NCBI GenBank assembly: GCA_015680685.1
Contig: MNCI01023311.1
Coordinates: 412,612 to 476,611 of the forward strand
Direction of reading: 5' to 3'
Source: Gnetum montanum
Lineage: Eukaryota; Streptophyta; Gnetopsida; Gnetales; Gnetaceae
Length of the DNA: 64,000 nucleotides
The position numbers and the translations under genes were made by a program. Positions 34,001 through 45,640 of this stretch are shown one piece after another; the stretch's first letter is position 1; the number at the start of each line of letters is the position of its first letter. The notes below the pieces were generated by a model. The model was not told the origin of the DNA. It saw only the letters and a list, made by a program, of their open reading frames with translations, and ran no database searches.

Positions 34001-36338
34001 GAGAAATAGGGCAACCAACCACATTAGTTTGTGAGGAGTTTGGAAGACTTTTAGGTAAGTAGAATTATCATTTTCAAGATCTGGGTTCTGAACCATTTGA
34101 CTAGAAAGCTAATTGTATGTTAATAGTCCTAGTAGCATTACATTGTTGTACTTGTGGTGGAATTTTAGCTTACATAGATGAAGTAGGAGATAATTGGGTG
34201 GAAATTAGAGAAGCATGTGTCAAAGGATGAGAAGGGTGATAGGGATATGGGGTTTCCTCTTTAGTAGATGGAGAATGAGTTTTGTGATACTTTGGAGGAT
34301 AGTAATGATGCTCAAAAGAAATGTGACTAGAAGAGTCATGTGGAGATATTGGTCATTGAACATAGTATCTATATCAATATGGTTGCCTATAAGGGTATGG
34401 TTGCCTTGGTGGTGGCATCCCCCACGACTATGGGTGTTGCCACTACTAGTATTGCTCATATGATCGTGGTCGATCTTCACTTGGATAAAAAGATTATTGT
34501 TATTGGTGGAATTACCTTGGATTACCTTGAGGATAAGACAATCTTTTGACTACTTACCCTCTTTCCAGTCTAAGATTCAAAGTGTACACCCCAAACTCCT
34601 GAAAGTGTGACATGAAAAGGTAACATTCTTTAGGATGATTATATTGGAAAATGTCACATCCACCATCATCATCTAATTCTATCTCCACAACTTCTTCTAC
34701 TATAGTAGCTTTGCCCTTACCCCTTTGGTATTCACACTCAGCTTCTTTCCACCTCCTGCAGTTACAGTTACTACTCTACTCTCTTGATTCTTCTGCGATC
34801 TTTAGAGGATTTTGAAATATTTTATCCAATGAATCCCACATTTTATATACCTTTATTAAAATTTTAGAGATAAACTTTTCGATTAACAAGGTCTTTCTGT
34901 TCACTGCCTCATCAAGTGATGACTCCTCATTGTCGCAAAATTGAATCTTCTTTTTTATAATAGAAGGATCCCTGTTATATTCCTCAAAATTTTCCGATTT
35001 TCTTAGCTCTCTCTTTTTTTTCTACCTAATCTATTAGCCTTTAAATTTGATGGGCTCTAAGTTCTAATAGTTTTCCTTAGGCATAAACCCCAAGATGTCT
35101 TTTTCTTTCTAATCTAAGTTCATCTATGATGTGGCGAAGTTGTTCTTACTGAGAATAAGCATGACCAAGATATTGGTGTATGAGAAGATAGTATCTACCC
35201 ATGATTATGTCCAAGGGTTCATGTGTTTCTTACTTCCATCCTTGGATATGCCTTTTTAGATTAAACACTTGGGAGTACATCTAGTATTTATCATTGAACA
35301 ACTCTAGCATTATACTCCACCTATGAATGGATTTTGGTTTTAAGGATTGATACTAGCTTTTGGATTCCTTGATGAGTGTCATGAAAAATGGCTTTAATTT
35401 TTGCTACTCATTTTCAATATTTTGTAACACACATGCATCATGAAAAGCTTGAAGATGTGTTTGTAAATCAAAATTATATCCCCCCTCAAATCTAGAGATA
35501 TTGTTCATGTCAACTCGCTTTATCCAACTATCTTTCACATGCTTGATTGGAATTTTCACTACCTCTATGATATTTAGCATACTCCAAGTTGTAAGAAAAG
35601 GCTAATCATCATCATTATTTCAATGAAACCTATGATGTCCTTTGCTATCCCTTCATTCATGGTGGTCTCTGTAATTATCATTGTCCTACTATTCACCTTC
35701 ATCACAATTGTTCTTTCTATGGAATCGATCAAAACTAAAAGAGGAAGAAGAAGATGTAGACGAAGAGGGCAAAGAAAGAGGAGGACTACCACCACCATGG
35801 TGTCTACCACCTCCTCTACACTTTTCAAGGTTACATTCATTAGCTTTCTTGTCACCTTCATGGTTGCCTGAGCACCTGCTTGGATTCCCACCTTTGCCTC
35901 CATCACCAATATCAAGGGGTGAAGAATCTACATGTTGAGAACCCCTAGAGAGAGGATCCTCATTATCATTTTGGTTGAGCAGGAAAAAGGGACTGGTAAA
36001 CCATTTTCTCTTCATAGCCTCATGGTTCTTCTCTTGGTTTTGATCTCTCCTACATTATGCTTCAACGGGATAGTAGTCTCCATAGTCATAGTCATGCATA
36101 ATGTACTTTTTTAAAGATCCTAGATGTCTAACCTTCTAAGAGTTTGGAGCATCATCCCAGGAAAAAATTGATCAAGAGGCATTACAATGTTGCCTTCCAT
36201 ATCTTGCCACCACAGTTGTTCATCTTGGTGCAAGATGAAAGTGAAGTCAGGCACATTCTTATCTGGAAGAGTATATACCACCTTGCATTCTTGAAGCATT
36301 GGCAGTTTAGTATCATTGCACTTATGAGAAGAAGACAT
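34000..36338 (-). pseudogene. E2 gag, broken
   Basis: Starts at ATG 36338 (MSSSHKCNDTKLP). It carries the family's distinctive N-terminal block (CKVVYTLPDKNVPDFTF, then ILHQDEQLWWQDMEG) at 36120-36300. A Ser/Lys/His-rich hinge follows, then the gag core, then a damaged knuckle (CDIFQYNHPKEC, second Cys lost) near 34640. Frames are broken in many places. Confidence 0.75.
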
Positions 36339-36472
36339 TCTGGAATAAAAGTAAGTTATCAATGTGCTTAAATTATTATATTTATTTTTTGAATGATTTT
36401 GACCTTAGGGTTCATCCAATGATGTTAATGATTTTCACTATACCTATATAGCACACGTTTTAAACAAAAAGA

Positions 36473-36492
36473 ATCCTTGGCAATGATGCCAA
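36473..36492 (-). other. E2 primer-binding site
   Basis: Sense TTGGCATCATTGCCAAGGAT directly after the 5' LTR. It is close to the TTGGCGCCGTTGCC-GGGGA pattern of Athila-type elements (tRNA-Asp type, from memory), with transitions. Confidence 0.65.
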
Positions 36493-37429
36493 TGATGAGC
36501 GGTGAGTATCCCTACACTCAACAATACAAATCAGTAAGCATTCATGTGCAATCTGATTGAATTCTGTGGATTCTATGACTTCCGGTACATTAGTCTCTAG
36601 GAAGTGAACTTGTCCTAATAGTGATTTGTTATCTTCTCAATTACACTTGTGATATGCAAAGGTATAACTTAGTATAATTGAGGCGTATGATTTTTATTAT
36701 TTTTATTTTTTATGTTTTGGGTGCTTAAAGCAAAGGATGAAAGGAATGAAGTAATTCAATTGCTAATTTAATCTAATTAAGTAACCTAACTAATCCTAAC
36801 ATAAGCATCTAGTCCCACTTGCCATACACATCTTGAACACATATAACACTGTTATGTTACCAAACGTTAAAGCATTACTAAGATTACCAAGCATCATGCA
36901 CATGCTCGAAGTGGTCGTACTTATGTGCTTAATTAATTTCTACTAAATATAGCTTAATTTAGCCTAATTAACTATTTAATTACTTCATTCATTAAAGGAA
37001 ATATCATAAAACATTAAATGCATAAATAAATAATTAATCTATTTCCAAGTGCTACAAGGTTTATTAAAAGGATCATCTTTATTTCTGTTCACACTGTTGT
37101 GCTCAAGTACATTAGTGCTTGAATAAAGATTTGTACACTTTCTAACTTTTGTTGTAGGCACTCAAAAAAATATTCTCTCTCAAATGATAAAACTGCAAGA
37201 GCTTCACTACCACTATGACAAAACATCTCATAAACACAGTAGATGAGCATGTATTTATAGATTTTATTGTGGAGCTACATCGATGTGGCCTCATAAACAC
37301 AGTAGACACTATGCCGATGTAGCCCCATTAACAAGGCAACACCATGTAGATGAGGTTGCATCCATGGGGGCCCATTGTTGAGGCTACATCCATAGGGATC
37401 CATCGATGTGACTTTTTGATGCTTCATCA
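36493..37429 (-). repeat. E2 5' LTR (937 bp)
   Basis: Pairs with 24173-25085. U3 (high end) holds repeated CATCGATGTGG and GGCCCATTG motifs followed in sense by TATA box CTATAAATACATG near 37250-37262. Confidence 0.94.
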
Positions 37430-38680
37430 TATGGGGTTCCAGTAGAGGACCTTATCTCCAAGTTGAAATTTGAAATTTCTTATTCTTTTGTCATGTCATT
37501 TCTTATTGAATGCCTTATGCACTTCATTCAAGGATAGGATCACTAATTGGTTTTCATTTAGCACGTTAAGGTTGATCAATCATTCTATTTTTGCTAGACT
37601 CAGGTTAAGATCTAGGTCATAGGCTATTGAAAGTGTATGGAGCTTGGATTGAATAGGAAGTATTAGTAGTTTCTTGTACACTAGCTCATAGGGAGAGTAG
37701 CCTATTGGGAGTTTCCATGTTGAGTAGTAGGCCCAAAGGACATCATTGAGTTTTGTACTCTAGTCTCTCCTATATTTGCTAATAGTTTTCATTAAGAACT
37801 TTGTAATCTCCTTGTTAGTAACCTCTGCTTGACCATTGGCTTGGGGATGGTAGGATGTTGTTAATTTGTGTTCAATCTCTAAGTGTTGCATGAGCTTGTG
37901 AATAGTGGTGCTTGTAAAATGGATTCCATTATTAGAAATCAATGCACATGGCATCCCAAACCTATTTACAATGTGTTGTTAAGAAAAACAAGTAGTAGTG
38001 GATGATGTATAGTCAACAATGATTACTGCTTCTACCCCTTTAGTACAGTAGTCAATGACAACAATAATGTATGTCTTCCCATTAGACATGGGTGTGATGG
38101 GACCCATGAATTCTATGCCCCATATGTTGAAGGATTCTAGTGGTTAGATCCACTATTAAGATCCCTCCATTTATGTGGTCATCCCAACATCTTGTTGATA
38201 ACGTTCATAAGATCAGACATATTGGTGGGCATCCATAAAGATTTTTGGCCAATAGTACCTTACCATTAGGATTTTAATGGCCGTGTATCTCCCTGTATAG
38301 TGGCCTCTGTAAAGGCCCTCGTGAGCATCTTAGAGAATGTGCAGTTAATCAGTATTATGTACACACCAACGAACTAGGCCATCAGCTCACATCTTATAAA
38401 GGTGTCCATTAATTTCCATGAAGCGTTTGGCCTAATGAAGAAACTATTGTTTCTTCCTATGGTCCAGATCTTGTGGCATCTTTTGAGTAAGTGAGGATGT
38501 CATCATACCATTTTGGTTCTATGGGTACTTAATCATTAATTTCTCTAGCAAAGAGAAGTTCATCAAGATATTGATCAAAGAGTGGGCTCTCCTCCTCTTT
38601 GTTACCCTATCTTAACCAAAAGAGATGGTCGGTGACCATATTTTGATTTCCCTTTCGATCTACCATTGTAAGATCAAATT
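37430..38680 (-). pseudogene. E1 integrase, main part, broken
   Basis: Open at 37760-37954 (MPCALISNNGIHF, then HPQANGQAEVTNKEITKFL). The catalytic Glu is kept, but the second Asp reads Asn (ISNN). The first Asp appears as Glu in GIEFMGP near 38110. The region is interrupted at 37429/37430 by E2, and its C-terminal tail continues at 24172. A DNA-joining enzyme in live elements; inactive here. Confidence 0.8.
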
Positions 38681-40134
38681 CCTGCAAAATCACCAGCCAC
38701 CGTGTGACATAGGGACTAACTATTAGCTTGCTCATCAAGAAGTGAATGGAATTGTTGTCAGTGTACAAGAACTTTGTACCTAAGCATATAGTGGCTAAAC
38801 TTTTCTAAAGCATACACAACTACCATCAGTTCATTCTTCATTCTAGTGTAATTGAGTTATGTACCCATAATGATTTGGCTTGTGCAATGGATGTAATATG
38901 GACATTTTTGATCATCCAATTGTGTCAACATAGCTCCCAAGGCATAATTTGATGCATCTATCATGATATGAAACAATCTAGACTAGTCTGGTGCTTGTTG
39001 AATTGGAGTTTCTATGAGTTTTTCCTTTAGTTGTTGAAATGCATTTTCACATTCCTTGGTCCAAAAAAAATGGAGCATCTTTCTTTGTTAGCTTGACCAA
39101 TGGTTTTGCGATCTTAGAAAAATTCTCTATGAATCGTTGATAATAACTAGTGTCTCCAAGGAATGATCATACATCTTTAACTATTTCTAGTTGATGGGTT
39201 ATTCCTTGGATGATCCTTATCTTTTCATTATATACCTTGATCTTTGCTTGCAAGATTCTATGCCCCAAGACTATGTCCTCTTGGACCATTAGATGGCTTT
39301 TTTGCCAATTGAGCCATAGGTTTGTCTCCACCGATATTTTAAATACTTGCTCAAGGCAGTTCAAGGCTTTCTTAAATGTAGTGCCATAAGTGAAAAAGTC
39401 ATCCATGAAAACTTCCATCCCACTATCAATTTACTGCTAAAAGATGCTCAAGACTAAGCATTGGAATATGGCATGAGCATTGCACAGACCAAAAAGCATC
39501 TTCCAAAATGCAAAAGTTTCCTAGGGACTTATAAATGTAGTTTTAGCTTGGTCCTCTAGTGCAATCTAAATTTGGTTAAAGCCACTATAACCATTTAGAA
39601 AGCTATAATAGCAATGTCCAGAAATTATGTCCAATACTTCATCGACAAATGGCAAACAAAAATGTTCTTTGAATGTTTCCATGTTCAACAACTTGAAATC
39701 AATATAAACCCTTCACTTGTCACCTTTCTTTAGCACAATCACAAGTGGGCTAATCCACTCTCTATTTGCAATAGGACAAATGAACATTGTCTTAGTGAGT
39801 TGTTCTATTTCCTTCTTGATGATTTTCTTTAATTTGGGGTTCAATCATCGCTATGGCTACTTTCTTGGCTTCATGGTTAGATTGGTATAAATATGGTGCT
39901 GGCATATTTGTGAATCAGTCCTAATGAGTATAGGATATGACTAAGCAAAGGTTGTTGGTCATCTATTAACGAATTTCAACAGTTTCTCATTTTGTTTAGG
40001 AGAAAGTTTAGCATTGATTATAATTGGCTTTCCATTTTTTAGAAATGCATATTCTAATTCGGAAATTAGAGTTTTTGACTTTAGAGGCTCTTGTTTAAAA
40101 TTTTTAACAATTTCCAAGTCCCCACAATAGGTAT
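38680..40134 (-). pseudogene. E1 reverse transcriptase and RNase H, broken
   Basis: The open piece at 39167-39418 keeps the catalytic box F-M-D-D-F and the block NLWLNWQKSHLMVQEDIVLGH. Upstream sense sequence at 39600-39900 matches the KDHFPLPFVD and WVSPL regions with stops. E3 interrupts the element at 40134/40135. The ggtat at 40130-40134 is E3's target-site duplication. Confidence 0.8.
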
Positions 40135-41058
40135 TGATGAGCGGCTAGGTATCCCTACGCCCAACTATACGAATCATGAGCGTTCACGCGCGACTCGGTC
40201 GAAATCTGCAGACTGTAAGCACTTAACATACACCAGACTTCTAACCCGTGAAACCTTGGGTTGGAACGGTCGTTGTCATCCTAATCTCACTTGTGAAGTT
40301 CTATTACACTGGCTAAGTGAGACTAAGGCTAATGATTTTTATATATTTTTAATTATCTTTTTTGGTGACTAAGTGTGGTATGGAAGGTAAGGAATAAACT
40401 ATAATCTAATCTCTAATTATCCTAGTTTGTATGCTAACTACTCCTAGCATAAGTATCTGGTCCCATCTTCTGAGCACGTTCTGAGCATTTCCTAACATTG
40501 TTGGGTTACTAGACGTTAAGTGTCGCTGGGCTTACCAAGTGTTTGGATTACATTCGAGATGGTTGTACTTATGTCTTTAACAAACTACGAATGAACAATG
40601 ATGATTGAAATTACAATAATGAAAACATAAATAATCAACACGTAACTAATAAAGCATAAACAAATAATTAACAAAGCATAAACATTTTAAACTATTAAAT
40701 GCATGAAACAACTAAGTCCAAATGTTGCAAGGATTGCATGAACAGTTCGTCTTTATTACCGTCACGCCAATGGGCTCAGATACATCAATGCTCGAATAAA
40801 GATCCGATCTCTTTTCATACACTTGTTACGAACACTTGGAAAATATTCTATCTCTTGTGGGAGCGAACTGCAAGAGCTTCGCTATCACTACTCAAAAGAT
40901 GCCTAAATGAGGCGGAAGGCCCTCATATTTATAAATCCAGGAAAGGGAGCTGTATAAACAAGGCCATGTCAATGTAGGGTGGCTACGTTGATGGGCCCGC
41001 ATGGACGCGGCAGCGTATATGCGCCCCATTCAACGCATTGACTTTTGACACTTCATCA
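40135..41058 (-). repeat. E3 3' LTR (924 bp)
   Basis: Plus-strand ends TGATGAGCGG and CTTCATCA. Sense U3 carries GTAGCCACCCTAC and CATTGACATGGCC motifs, then TATA box TTATAAATATGAGG near 40928-40941. The polypurine tract CATGGGGGTA (sense) is at 41059-41068. Confidence 0.95.
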
Positions 41059-41308
41059 TACCCCCATGACTGAGCAAAAACTCGTCCTCGAGTTACTTTA
41101 CAATTTGGAAGGTATGGATTCTTATTTACAACACACATGACTTAAACACATACACGACACACACATGACACAACATGAATTTACCAAGTGCCTGAGTAAT
41201 AGAGGGGGACAAATTACAAAAATGGCAAAGTTCAGAGACAAAATTGAACACCTCGCTAGTTCTGGAGCCTTTGCGGTGTAAGAAGATGTACAAAATAGCT
41301 GGAGGAGA

Positions 41309-43290
41309 TCACACCATCCCTGGGGGCGGTGGTTCTGACAGACCTTCTCCAGCCTCTAGCCTGTGCGCTGGTGGCAGCACGGATGTCGGTAGCCCCGCAG
41401 CAGCTGCAGCTTTTGGAGACAGTTGGAAAGCCTCCAAGAGATCCCTCATTTTCTCTTCTTTGCTTATGGGGTCGTTCACGGTCCAGGTAGCTTCTCCAAT
41501 GTGTGCTGGAACTGGAATTTTCTAAGGGCAAGGTAGCACTAGAATGAGTTCTTTTAAATTGACAAACCAGGCTGCGAACTATTTTCGTTCAATATCGAAC
41601 GCTTGGATTGATGCCTACAGTTGCTGGTAGTCACTCATTCTTTGGGCCAGGTCCTCCGCAACGATACGTTGGCATTCAAAGCTTGTACGGAGGACCTCGA
41701 GTTTCGCATTTTTTGTTGCCAGCTTCTATTTTGTTTCCTTGTGCGCCTGGAACTCACCCTCATACAGAGATACAAGGCAGCCACTTGTTTCTCTAACTCT
41801 AACCGCAGTCTCCCGGCTATGAGCATAGCTAGGTTTGCATACCGAAGGTTGGCTAACTCCATGTATGTTGTTATTTCTTTGATTTTCAGCTCCTTTAGGT
41901 AGATTTTTGCTTTATTGTAGGCATTCAATCCATCGAAGATGGATGGCCATACATTGCCTCCTTCTCGGAGCTACTAGAGTGCTTGGTTCATCTAGGCTTT
42001 AGCGACCTGAATGTGCTTCTTGTTCACCTACTTCTGCAATCCCACTTGGTCCATGTAATGATTTTTGACTCTTTCAAATTTTAGGGCCTCATTCTTCCAA
42101 GAGGCAATTTCGATTGTAGACTTCTGTCGCAATGCCCAAACCTCCTCCATTGACAGATTCTGATTCTCAGCAACCAACCTTCTCATATTTGTGTTCACCC
42201 TGGCTAGCTCCTCTTGCTATTGGTGGATAAAATCTTTCATGTGCACGTTTTTTGCACCAATATTACACAGGCGATGAACTTTGGCGATCAGCTGCACGTT
42301 CTCCTGGCGAACCTCTGCCAAGTCCTTCTCTAAATGATATAGTTGGGCATCTGCTATGGACTTGTCTAGGATCGCCATCTCCCTTTCATCCTCAACAGCT
42401 TGAAGTTTAAGCTGAAGCTGTTGAAAAGCTTCATCTCTTGTGATTTTACGATTGAGGATGGCCGGATCGGCAAGCTGGGCTCTTAATTGGGCAACCTCCA
42501 TTGCCAAGCGCTGACAAGTAGCTTGAGCGACTTCAAGTTGCCCCTCCAGAACAAGGCTTTTGCCCCTTGCCATTAGCAGCTCCGAATGGATTGCAGTGAT
42601 GTTTTCTGGAAGATCGAAGACATCTAGAAGCGGTTGCCCGATTCCTACCAGTTGGTCCAACATTTCTTCATGTTGGGCTGCATCCATCCTACTACATGAA
42701 GTTCTGGTAGACACCTGTACATCTTTTAGCCCATGGATGTCTAGTACAGGTGCTGCCGGTGCATTAAGAGTGGTAGCAATGATATCAGCAACCACTTCAG
42801 CTGCAACTTCTTGTCCCTGGTGCTGCATCACCAGGACCGTTGCCCCCTCACCATCCTCCAAACATACCGAGAAGGTAGCAGCATTCCCTAAGATTTCAAG
42901 GAATAATTATTGGGTTGCAGTTGATACATCTCGGAAGCTTGGATCTATTCTGGTTGGAATGGGTGCTTGGGCAACAAAAAATATTGGCCCTGCCTTTTCA
43001 AGAAAGCTGATTGATTATGCCACTTGCTCCAAGTGACTCATGGCAGGACGATAGACCGAAGGGTCATCTCCTCCACCAGTTCTGCCAGATTGCTCTCGCT
43101 GATTCGAGAGCATTTCCCGGATCTCGCAAATGTATGTTGCTGTTGTTTGTGAGCCTGGCTGCATTGTTTGCACAGGTGGTGGAGGTGGTTGTTGCTCTTC
43201 CTCTGTCTTCGTGGGGGTAGGGGTTTTGTCTTTTATCATTTCCCGCCACGAGGCAATTGGGGCGCATCGTATGATGTCATTAGAATACCG
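41309..43290 (-). pseudogene. E3 aORF, N-terminally deleted; long coiled-coil protein
   Basis: Ends at TGA 41309-41311. It enters homology at about 43290 with the linker NDIIRCAPIASWREMIKDKT, then a Pro-rich stretch (EEEQQPPPPPV). The uninterrupted frame 42217-42861 (214 residues) begins EDGEGATVLVMQHQGQ and becomes a heptad-rich helix (ARGKSLVLEGQLEVAQATC and onward, rich in L, A, E, Q). Further coiled-coil pieces lie at 41635-41928 and the Pro/Gly-rich end at about 41310-41400. It has no membrane segment or signal peptide. Everything upstream of the linker, including the start codon present in E1 and E2, is missing. Role unknown; an oligomeric structural protein is one possibility. Confidence 0.75.
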
Positions 43291-44240
43291 TGCCCGTGAG
43301 AGGGAAGTGAAACAGGACAAAGTTAGAGGGGACCAAGGAAGTCCCATAACGAGTACGGGTAGCCCATTAGAGGTAGTCTAAGGGGTGTGCTTTGAATTCC
43401 CACCACCATATATATGTTTTTTTTCTTTTGTGTGAGGGAACCACACCATGCGGAGACCCATGCATGTGTGCATGCATCCAACCAAAGGATGTGTTTTGAA
43501 TCCTCAGTTTATGTGTTTTTTTATTTTTATTTTTTGTGCTTCTTTTTTTCTATTTTTCTCTTTTTTTTCGGTGAGGACCACATCATGCAAGGTCAAACAG
43601 CCCAAAAACTTCCATGGAGAGAGACTTGGAGTGGTAGGAAATCCGTAAGGACACACTAGCAACCTAGGGAATAGAACAGAACAACGAATAAAGCATTCCC
43701 TTTAAGGTCACACCTGATTCAAACCAGTGGGTCATCCCTCAGTCGGGGAACTACACAAGTCACACATTCATTAAAATGTTTGTTAAGTGAAGGGGTGCAT
43801 GTTTGCGATACAAGAAAAACCATGGAATGGTAAATGGGCAGATGATGTGGACTCATTGCTGAATTTATGAAGTGGAAACGACGTAAAATCCAAGGACAAC
43901 CATGCAACGGTGGAAACTAGATAACTAGGAAGACTATTACGGTACCCATTGTAACAAGAACCAACTGTGCCAAACCATAAGAAAATAACAAAAAGTAAAC
44001 AAAAGAACACGAAAAATGAAAAACAAAAAATTGTAAAACAAAAAGTGGAAAACAAAAACTAGAAAACAATAAATGGAAAAAAAAAGTGTAAAATAAAAAA
44101 TGATAAAATGGTGAGGGTTGTAGTGAAACGGATCAGCAGAGATGAAGGTCTCCCCCATGATTGGGTGGAAAGGAGGAGACGCGAAAGAGGTAGCATGGAT
44201 GATTGGCTGATGACGAGGATGTAACACTGGTTGTATGGAT
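43291..44240 (-). other. E3 spacer between integrase and aORF
   Basis: Non-coding. A-rich degenerate repeats (AAAAAGTGTAAAATA, AAAACAAAAAGTGG) at 43975-44100, and a T-rich plus-strand run at 43515-43575 that could pair with them. The AGGGGTGTGCTTTGAATTCC block at 43380-43400 is shared with E1 and E2. Confidence 0.6.
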
Positions 44241-44249
44241 CTCGTAGAA

Positions 44250-45640
44250 AGGTTTGAGTTGTTGGTGGTTAACCAACTATGTTCTGGTGAGATCCCCAGG
44301 TTTGTGAATTAGTAAGGCCCCAGATGAGAAGGTTTCAGAGACAATATAAGGTCCCTCCCATAGTGTCTAAAACTTTGTTGGTTGGGATATATGTGAGGGG
44401 TTCCAATACAATACCTTGTCTTCACATTGAAATGTGACCTTTCGAATCCTAAGATCATGTCTTTTCTTATTATAGGCCTTGCGGGTTTCGTTGGAAAATA
44501 AGGCTACTAATTGGTTCTCATCTAACACACTTAAGTTGATTAATCGTTCTCGTTGTGCTAATGGTAGGTCAAGGTTGAGGTCACAGGAGGTGGATAGTGT
44601 CCAGAGTTCTGCTTGGATTGGAAGTATTGGAAACTTACCATACACTAACTCATAGGGAGAGTACCCAACAGGAAGTTTCCAAGTGGAGCAATAGGCCCAT
44701 AGGGCATCGTTAAGCTTGGTACTCTAGTCCCTCATGTATTTGCTAATTGTTCGTGTAAGGATCTTGGTAATTTCCCTATTTGTAACTTTGGCCTGCCCAT
44801 TGGCTTTGGGGTGATAAGGTGTTGTAAATTTGTGTGTTACCCCTAAGCGTTGCATGAGTTTTCGAAAAGTAACCCCCATGAAGTGCGTCCCATTGTCAGA
44901 AATGAGTGCACGAGGCACTCCAAACCTGGTAACGATTTGTTGTTGAACAAATCGTGCGGCGGTGTTGGAAGAACAGTCGATGACGGCTGCCACTTTTACC
45001 CACTTTGTATAGTAGTCCACTGCCACAATGATATATGCCTTTCCATTTGATAAGGGGGTGATGGGCCCCATGAAGTTGATACCCCAGATGTCGAAGGGCT
45101 CTAGTGGTTGAATCCACTGTTGAGATCCTTCTAACCATGCTGACATCCCACCATCTCGTTGGCATCGTTCACAGGAGCGGGCGAACCATTGTGTGTTCTG
45201 AAGAGTGTAGGCCAATAATACCCTACAAGTAGGATTTTAATGGTTATTCTATGTCTAGCATAGTGGCCCCCACAAGGTCCCTCGTGAGCATCTTGGAGGA
45301 CGCACAGTGTATCAGCACCAGTGGCACACCATCTGACTAAGCCGTCTGTGCACACCTTGTAGAGGTATCCATTGATTTCCATGAAATGCTTAGCCTTATG
45401 AAGAAACTGCTGTTTCTTCTGATGGTTCCATTCTTTTGGTAGCTCTTGTGTTGTAAGGTAGGTAAGGATGCGGTTGAACCAAGGAGATTCCTTGGGTGCT
45501 TGAGGATCAACAGCGCCTGTGAAGAGGAGTTCATCTGGAAACTGGTTGGATAAAGGCTCCTCCTTTTCTTTGTTATCCCATCGTAACCGAGAGAAATGGT
45601 CAACGACCACATTCTCGGATCCCTTTTTGTCTACCATGGT
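44250..45640 (-). pseudogene. E3 integrase, nearly open but catalytically altered
   Basis: An H-H-C-C finger (HEGPCGGHYARHR, then SCERCQRDGG) at about 45150-45340 is followed by the core at 44724-45215. It reads IWGINFMGPITPLSNGK, ALISDNGTHF and YHPKANGQAKVTNREITK. The first catalytic Asp is Asn (45075-45077) and the Glu is Lys (44787-44789); the middle Asp remains. The C-terminal ELVYGKFPILPIQAE block is at 44367-44645. A frameshift splits finger and core near 45200. In a live element it would insert cDNA; this copy cannot. Confidence 0.88.

Larger units (their letters stand above)
24173..37429 (-). mobile_element. Element E2: Athila-like Ty3/gypsy LTR retrotransposon (family G), full length, 13.26 kb
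   Basis: Inserted into the E1 integrase. 5' LTR 36493-37429, 3' LTR 24173-25085, TSD tgtgg (24168-24172) and tatgg (37430-37434, one change). Order in sense: PBS, gag, protease, RT-RNase H, integrase, A/T spacer, promoter-like module, aORF, polypurine tract. All frames are broken, and catalytic positions of protease, RT and integrase are altered. It is the only uninterrupted full-length copy that still carries both the N-terminal aORF domain and the internal promoter-like module. Confidence 0.94.

Noticed and set aside
34215-34549. Plus-strand open frames opposite E2 gag (also at 48188-48706 and 52555-52818)
   Set aside because: They are antisense shadows of the Pro/Tyr-rich gag tail, recurring in each copy because the sense sequence is conserved.
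40091-40372. Open frame inside the E3 3' LTR, repeated nearly identically at 50438-50716
   Set aside because: The two copies match only because they lie in paired LTRs. They overlap terminal LTR sequence, are antisense to the element and have no domain.
41309-43290. Calling the extra ORF an envelope gene because of its position
   Set aside because: I see no signal peptide, furin-like site or transmembrane helix; the sequence is coiled coil with Pro-rich linkers. Position alone is not enough.
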